From NCBI GenBank assembly GCA_024641365.1, contig JAHEDF010000007.1, positions 1-28,842 of the forward strand: DNA of 28,842 nucleotides, given 5' to 3'. The position numbers and the translations under genes were made by a program. Each line of letters opens with the position of its first letter. Within the stretch, counting starts at the first letter, position 1. Shown piece by piece: positions 24,532-28,842 of the stretch. Below the pieces are notes generated by a model. That model had not been told where the DNA came from, made no database searches, and saw only the letters and a program-made list of their open reading frames with translations. The DNA comes from Planctomycetota bacterium. Its GTDB lineage: Bacteria; Planctomycetota; UBA11346.

Positions 24532-25908
24532 ATGCGTATCTTTAGTCTTATCATATTGTTAGGGCTGCTTACCTCATCGCTACAAGCCGCAGTCGGGCTG
24601 GTGACGGTTCCGGATCGCGATGTGGTCCGCATGACCATTTATAACGCAGTAGACCTGACATTGGTCCAAGAGTCCCGTAGTTTGATCCTCAAAAAGGGCA
24701 TCAACCGCATTCAATATCAATGGGCCGGTACGCTGATTGATGCGACCTCGTTGGAGCTGCGCTCGCTCGATAAGGCTGCTGAAACAGAAATTTTAGGAAT
24801 CATTTATCCGCCCAATGCGCCCGCCACTTTAATTTGGGAAGTCGATAGTAAAATTGAAGGCCCGGCTAAATTTGAAATTAGTTATTTTACCTCAGGCCTG
24901 ACCTGGAATGCCGACTATGTATTGCGGGCGACTCCGGATGAACGACAAGCTGATTTGGAAGGATGGATTTCGGTAACAAATAGTTCAGGTGAAGATTATG
25001 CACGTGCTGAAGTTCGCTTAGTGGTTGGTAATATTAATCTGGTCGAACAAATTCGCGATTTAGCTACTGGTCAATTACGTCAACAATCGCGCTCTCTTAA
25101 GAAAGAAGAAGTAAGAAAATCTGGTCGTGCAATCATGAATACTATTGTTACTGATGAGGCGGCACCTCAGGCGATGGCAGAAATGGCAGCTAAAGAAATT
25201 GCAGGACCAGATGTAGAATCAGCACGCCTTGGTGATTACCACATTTTTAGCGTGTCGGGCGTGCAAGCAGTCAATAACCGTGCGACCTCGCGCTTCAAAG
25301 CAATTACCACGAAAAAGCCAATGGCGCTTGAAGTATTATACCGCATTGGCTTCATGAGTAATCAAGCAATAAAATTATATCGCTTTATCAATGATAAAGA
25401 CCATGAATTACCAGAAGGCCCACTGCCTGAGGGTTTGTGGCATGTGTTCCGTGTTACTGATGCGCAAACACACACATTAAGTTACAGCGGCGCGACCAAT
25501 AGTGTTTATGTACCACCGGATCAAAAAGTAGAATTAAATTTAGAATATGACCCTGCCATTGCGGTAAAACAAACGCACTTATGGCATGGAGAAACCAATC
25601 ACCATTATAATAACGACGGGCAAGTTGATGGCTGGATTAATCACGATCGTTACACATTTAAATTAGTGAATACCAAAACGATACCGGTATCAGTCGAATA
25701 TTTAGTGCGGGCACGTGGCGATTGGACTATTAGCAATTTGGAAGGCGAACGTCGTGACCAACGCACTTATCGTCATCAGGCGCAAGTCGATGCTGGCGGT
25801 ATTTTAGACTTGGGTCCATTTACCATTTCGCGCCGTACCAATGATTTAGTTCCGGTGCCGCAACCACCAGAAATACAACCACTTCCTAAATTGGTGCCGC
25901 AACCATGA
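24532..25908 (+). CDS. Exported DUF4139-like protein, first of a tandem paralogous pair
   Basis: The 458-residue protein has a signal peptide (MRIFSLIILLGLLTSSLQA). It opens with VTVPDRDVVRMTIYNAVDLTLVQESRSLILKKGINRIQY, then a WAGTLIDATSLELRSL segment, typical of the N-terminal part of DUF4139/DUF4140 (mucoidy-inhibitor-like) proteins. The middle has YFTSGLTWNADYVLRA and the SVTNSSGEDYARAEVRLVVG beta-rich motif of DUF4139. The C-terminal beta domain ends with a proline-rich tail. No catalytic residues are known for the family and its function is unknown; an envelope or adhesion role is a guess. The stop overlaps a possible start of the next gene as ATGA. The next gene is a clear paralog, so this is a tandem duplication with divergence. 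The family call is from motif resemblance only. Confidence 0.82.
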   Translation: MRIFSLIILLGLLTSSLQAAVGLVTVPDRDVVRMTIYNAVDLTLVQESRSLILKKGINRIQYQWAGTLIDATSLELRSLDKAAETEILGIIYPPNAPATLIWEVDSKIEGPAKFEISYFTSGLTWNADYVLRATPDERQADLEGWISVTNSSGEDYARAEVRLVVGNINLVEQIRDLATGQLRQQSRSLKKEEVRKSGRAIMNTIVTDEAAPQAMAEMAAKEIAGPDVESARLGDYHIFSVSGVQAVNNRATSRFKAITTKKPMALEVLYRIGFMSNQAIKLYRFINDKDHELPEGPLPEGLWHVFRVTDAQTHTLSYSGATNSVYVPPDQKVELNLEYDPAIAVKQTHLWHGETNHHYNNDGQVDGWINHDRYTFKLVNTKTIPVSVEYLVRARGDWTISNLEGERRDQRTYRHQAQVDAGGILDLGPFTISRRTNDLVPVPQPPEIQPLPKLVPQP

Positions 25909-25952
25909 ACGACACCTTAACCTTATCACAACAAATTTTCGGAGTACCTCTT

Positions 25953-27104
25953 ATGAAAATCTTCGCTGCTCTCATTTTAGCTTTTGCTTTCACTGCGCCA
26001 CTCTTAGCAGAAGTAAAACTCACTACCTTACCTGATCGCGAACGTGTCATCATTCGCTTTGAAGATAACGGTCGCGTTTTAGTCGAAGAGGCGCGCACAC
26101 TGACCCTCGATAAAGGTGTCACCACGGTGAATTTCACCTGGCTTGGCGTTCAGATTGATCGCAGCTCCATTCAATTAATGGGTGTCGAAGGCGTTCCTTT
26201 TAATGTTATTCGCGCCACCTATCCACCAAATCAAAGTAATAGTTTAAGTTGGGATGTTGGCTCAGAGGCTGCTGGTCCGGCCAAAGTACGTATTAGTTAT
26301 TTATTGGCTGGATTAGAACGCGAGGTAGCAATGCGTGCAGTTATTGATGATGGTAAACCAACATTATCGCTGCGGTTATATCAACGCCTTATTAATAATA
26401 GCGGTGAAAATTACGATCAAGCGACGTTGCGCGCCTCGTTTGGTGATTTACGCGACAGCCCATTAGCGAGCGGAGAAATTCGCCAACAATTAGCAGCAAA
26501 ATTTGTGGATGTGCCATTTACTAAGCGTTACACCTACGACCCTGAATCAGGAAATAATAACGTAAAGGTTGATTATGTTTTCGCCAATAAAAAGGAAGGC
26601 GGTCTTGGAGCTGGTATGTTGCCCGGCGCAAAAGTGCGCGTCTTTCAACTCGCTAATGGCAGCGAAGCATTCATGGGTGAAGATTTTGCTCAACCGACAC
26701 CGCTTAATGAAGAATTAGCGCTGCATTTAGGTGATAGTAAAGATTTAACGGTTCGTCGTGCCGTTCTTAAAACGCGCCAAGATGTCGTTCAACGCGATCA
26801 CAAAAACCGTCCCGCTTTATGGCATGAAGCACGCGATATGCGCTTTGAAATTGAAAACTTTACCGGCGATACTAAAACCATCGAAATAATTGAGCGCACC
26901 AATGGCGAGTGGGACATTGTTGATCCAGTGCAATTATTAGAAAAGCGCATTGCTCCAGAAAAATATGAGCCAGCAGCGGGTGAAGCCAATCCGGTCGGAA
27001 CGATTGAGCGTAAGGATGCGAGTACCCTGGTCATGAAAATTCCTGTGCCAGCCAATCGTCGTGTTGTTTTTACTGGTACGATTCGCCGCTTAAATTTGCA
27101 TTAA
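25953..27104 (+). CDS. Exported DUF4139-like protein, second of a tandem paralogous pair
   Basis: The ATG at 25953 is chosen because GGAG lies eight bases upstream and a signal peptide follows (MKIFAALILAFAFTAPLLA); the ATG at 25905 overlaps the previous stop and adds 16 residues. The mature protein of about 365 residues lines up with its upstream neighbour: TTLPDRERVIIRFEDNGRVLVEEARTLTLDKGVTTVNFTW and WLGVQIDRSSIQLMGV in place of VTVPDRD...QYQW and AGTLIDATSLELRSL, then ATYPPNQSNSLSWDVGSEAAGPAKVRISYLLAGL in place of IYPPNAPATLIWEVDSKIEGPAKFEISYFTSGL. It lacks the central insert and the proline tail, so it is about 75 residues shorter. A gap of 40 bp separates it from the next gene. Two related exported proteins encoded together suggest a hetero-complex. 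Confidence 0.82.
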   Translation: MKIFAALILAFAFTAPLLAEVKLTTLPDRERVIIRFEDNGRVLVEEARTLTLDKGVTTVNFTWLGVQIDRSSIQLMGVEGVPFNVIRATYPPNQSNSLSWDVGSEAAGPAKVRISYLLAGLEREVAMRAVIDDGKPTLSLRLYQRLINNSGENYDQATLRASFGDLRDSPLASGEIRQQLAAKFVDVPFTKRYTYDPESGNNNVKVDYVFANKKEGGLGAGMLPGAKVRVFQLANGSEAFMGEDFAQPTPLNEELALHLGDSKDLTVRRAVLKTRQDVVQRDHKNRPALWHEARDMRFEIENFTGDTKTIEIIERTNGEWDIVDPVQLLEKRIAPEKYEPAAGEANPVGTIERKDASTLVMKIPVPANRRVVFTGTIRRLNLH

Positions 27105-27144
27105 ATATAAACCTGTTAACTTTTTAATACAGAAAGTCTTTCCA

Positions 27145-27873
27145 ATGAATAGCATTTTATCACGGTTATGCCTCCTATTTGTCTGCTGTTTATCCGCGCC
27201 ATTATATGCTGTAACAGCTAGTGACGCGGAAGAGGTAATGAAACAAACCGAAGAAGCTGCACAGCGAGCCGAGTTAGCACTTCGTAAGAAAAATGCAATT
27301 CCAGTAGTTCAAGTAATACCAGAATATCAATTTGTCCTTCGAGAAAAAGGTTCGTTATTAGAACATCAATATGCCTCGCTCAATAAAAAATTAGGCATGC
27401 AAAATGAAGAATTCGCGGCGGTCAAAAAACTTATTGAACGCGTTGACTATTTGCTGATCTATTACGATGTGTTGATTAATGGAGATAATGAACGTTGTTC
27501 ACTCATGGATCGTGGAGTTTGGCGTGTAAGTGAGCATGGACGTGGCGATATTATGGTGAGTGGTATGACGGCAAAGGGCGAAATGACAGGCTGGGTATGG
27601 AACCTAGTAATTTCAGAAGCAATGACGCAATCTCTGTATGCCATGTCAACATCGGAGCCAGTGATTGTCGATTTAGAAAAGTCATTAAAAATACTCCGTA
27701 ATTATACCAAGGACGAACAGGCAAACAAAACCGAACTACAAAGCGCCTTACAACGTGTGAACAAGGCATGCGAATCCTATAACGTAGCACTACAAATAGC
27801 ACGCGATGAATTGCGTTCAATCCTTACCACCAGACAAGAGGCGGTTTTGTTTCAAAGAGGAACGCTTAATTAA
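27145..27873 (+). CDS. Small secreted protein of unknown family, first of a paralogous pair
   Basis: I recognise no family. The 242-residue protein has a signal peptide (LSRLCLLFVCCLSAPLYA, 5-22), then is mostly helical and charged: EEVMKQTEEAAQRAELALRKKN (29-50, coiled-coil-like), a LIERVDYLLIYYDVLING core (97-113), a middle segment with several aromatic residues (GWVWNLV), VIVDLEKSLKIL and a C-terminal long helix ending VLFQRGTLN. The downstream gene shares the LIER(V/I)DYL core, VI(V/I)DL, the SALxxxxxAxESYNxxLxxAxxELRS helix and the closing QRGT. No metal, catalytic or DNA-binding motif is visible. Only a weak ribosome site precedes the ATG and the gap after the DUF4139 gene is 40 bp, so it probably depends on the upstream transcript. 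Confidence 0.8.
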   Translation: MNSILSRLCLLFVCCLSAPLYAVTASDAEEVMKQTEEAAQRAELALRKKNAIPVVQVIPEYQFVLREKGSLLEHQYASLNKKLGMQNEEFAAVKKLIERVDYLLIYYDVLINGDNERCSLMDRGVWRVSEHGRGDIMVSGMTAKGEMTGWVWNLVISEAMTQSLYAMSTSEPVIVDLEKSLKILRNYTKDEQANKTELQSALQRVNKACESYNVALQIARDELRSILTTRQEAVLFQRGTLN

Positions 27874-28007
27874 AATAAAATATTCTCAATCCCACATTTA
27901 GGCATTGGAAGCGACCAAATTTACTGAATTATTTCACGTATTGGCTGTGTAAAACTGCTGCGACAATAAGAATATATCGGTAAATAATTAAATTAAGGAT
28001 CATATCT

Positions 28008-28661
28008 ATGTTGAAACAAATTAATCTTGGAATTATAATTGCTATAGCTTTTTCATTGGCTGCGATAGCCCAAGATGTGAAGACTAACGAAATAATAAAT
28101 GAAAACGAGGCCGCGCAACAGGACACTGCTAAAGTCGATTATAACGATGCATTAATTACCAAACAGAAGTCGCTTGATTATGAGCATAAGCGATTACGGG
28201 ATATATGGAAAAAATCTGGTTTTCAGCCGGAAGAATTATCAATCATAATTGATCTCATCGAACGAATTGACTATTTAAAAGCCTGTTATCACGTGATTGT
28301 GTCGGGGAAAGAACGTCAATCGATCATCTTTGAAAAAAACGGTCAGATAAGAAAGCCAACACCAAAGAAGGAGCTCTCTCCGTCCGAAAATAATAAAACT
28401 GAATATTCGCAGACTACAAAATTACAAGCTTTCTTTACATCTGATGCAGTAATTATAGATTTATATAGTGCTATGGAGACCTTGAGCACATTGATGGCCA
28501 ATCCACATGCAAGTGAGAGTGAATTAACAAGCGCTTTATTGTATGCGCGCCAAGCAAGGGAATCCTATAATGCCCGATTAAACTCAGCTTACAAAGAACT
28601 GCGTTCCAAAATTAGCGAAGCACAAGCAATCATATTGTTACAACGAGGAACATTTCACTGA
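28008..28661 (+). CDS. Small secreted protein of unknown family, second of a paralogous pair
   Basis: The 217-residue protein has a signal peptide (MLKQINLGIIIAIAFSLAAIA, cleavage near AIA-QDV). AAGGA eight bases before the ATG supports the start. It aligns with its upstream neighbour in the LIERIDYLKACYHVIVSG core (83-100), TSDAVIIDLYSAMETL, SALLYARQARESYNARLNSAYKELRS and the closing ILLQRGTFH, but the middle is shorter and Lys/Ser-rich instead of aromatic. The gene is more AT-rich than its neighbours. It lies 134 bp after its paralog, so it may have its own promoter. No function can be assigned; an all-helical periplasmic or secreted partner of the DUF4139-like proteins is a guess. Confidence 0.8.
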   Translation: MLKQINLGIIIAIAFSLAAIAQDVKTNEIINENEAAQQDTAKVDYNDALITKQKSLDYEHKRLRDIWKKSGFQPEELSIIIDLIERIDYLKACYHVIVSGKERQSIIFEKNGQIRKPTPKKELSPSENNKTEYSQTTKLQAFFTSDAVIIDLYSAMETLSTLMANPHASESELTSALLYARQARESYNARLNSAYKELRSKISEAQAIILLQRGTFH

Positions 28662-28670
28662 CGTACAAAT

Positions 28671-28696
28671 ATTGCTCAGTGCAATGAGAATTTTTT
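28671..28696 (+). terminator. Possible weak terminator after the small secreted protein pair
   Basis: ATTGC (28671-28675) pairs with GCAAT (28681-28685) around TCAGT, and six T follow at 28691-28696. The stem is only five pairs and the T-run is five bases away, so the call is weak. Confidence 0.35.
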
Positions 28697-28842
28697 GGGC
28701 GAAAATTTACCACACCACGCATTCATCGGCAAAAATAGCACAGGCGGCAACAGCAGCGGCTCAAACGAGGAATTTTTCTCTAAATTGTCCCGGCAACTGA
28801 TTCGGGTGCTCGGGGCCACAGCTTCCGGGGAGATGATTTTTC
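28697..28842. other. Right edge: unassigned sequence of different composition
   Basis: After the T-run the composition changes to GC-richer, non-AT-leaning sequence. Two reading frames stay open to the edge: a plus frame with no start codon before its last few codons (ends EEFFSKLSRQLIRVLGATASGEMIF) and a minus frame whose stop would be at 28676-28678. Neither can be supported as a gene from so little sequence. It could be the start of a new gene, a repeat or an insertion. Confidence 0.3.

Overview
The window looks like a chromosomal piece from a Gram-negative member of the Planctomycetes-Verrucomicrobia-Lentisphaerae (PVC) group. The evidence is the combination of a c-type-cytochrome/DUF1549/DUF1553 protein next to a DUF1501 protein, two formylglycine-type sulfatases, NHL and PQQ-like beta-propeller secreted proteins, paired DUF4139-like proteins and large secreted repeat proteins. 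A KDO-activating enzyme (kdsB) implies lipopolysaccharide. Genes are AT-leaning and mostly have their own Shine-Dalgarno sites. No tRNA, rRNA, CRISPR array, transposase or phage gene was seen, and assignment below the PVC level is not possible from this sequence alone.

Layout. 1-1122 (minus): kdsB followed by the start of pyrG, running off the left edge. 1359-3074 (plus): an SppA-type signal peptide peptidase, divergent from kdsB across an inverted repeat. 3353-9563 (plus): a translationally coupled operon of three exported helical-repeat proteins (1268, 356 and about 429 aa) behind a leader rich in inverted repeats, closed by a strong terminator hairpin at 9600-9632. 9737-10852 (plus): a RibB protein fused to a degenerate RibA domain (RibBX type). 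10876-13254 (minus): two exported beta-propeller proteins (NHL then PQQ-like). 13681-15084 (plus): an iduronate-2-sulfatase-like sulfatase. 15381-21450 (plus): an AraC regulator, a cytochrome c/DUF1549/DUF1553 protein, a DUF1501 protein and a sugar-phosphate isomerase-like TIM barrel, tightly spaced and probably one operon. 21471-22283 (minus): an RsuA/RluB/RluF-type pseudouridine synthase. 22635-24191 (plus): a second sulfatase, sulfamidase-like.

24191-24421 holds the most unusual DNA: a gene-free element of about 231 bp bounded by inverted arrays of the octamer GTCCGGAA, each ending in GTCTTG, with a second long inverted repeat nested inside. It looks like a miniature inverted-repeat element or a very large cruciform, and it starts on the last base of the sulfatase stop codon. 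After it, 24532-28661 carries four consecutive secreted-protein genes made of two tandem paralogous pairs: two DUF4139-like proteins, then two small proteins of a family I do not recognise. This block is the best candidate for an undescribed system.

How the genes may work together. The two sulfatases, the AraC regulator, the isomerase and the PSD1/DUF1501 pair suggest extracytoplasmic processing of sulfated polysaccharide or glycosaminoglycan-like material, as is common in PVC bacteria. That is inference from families and neighbourhood; no glycoside hydrolase, polysaccharide lyase or formylglycine-generating enzyme is present in the window.
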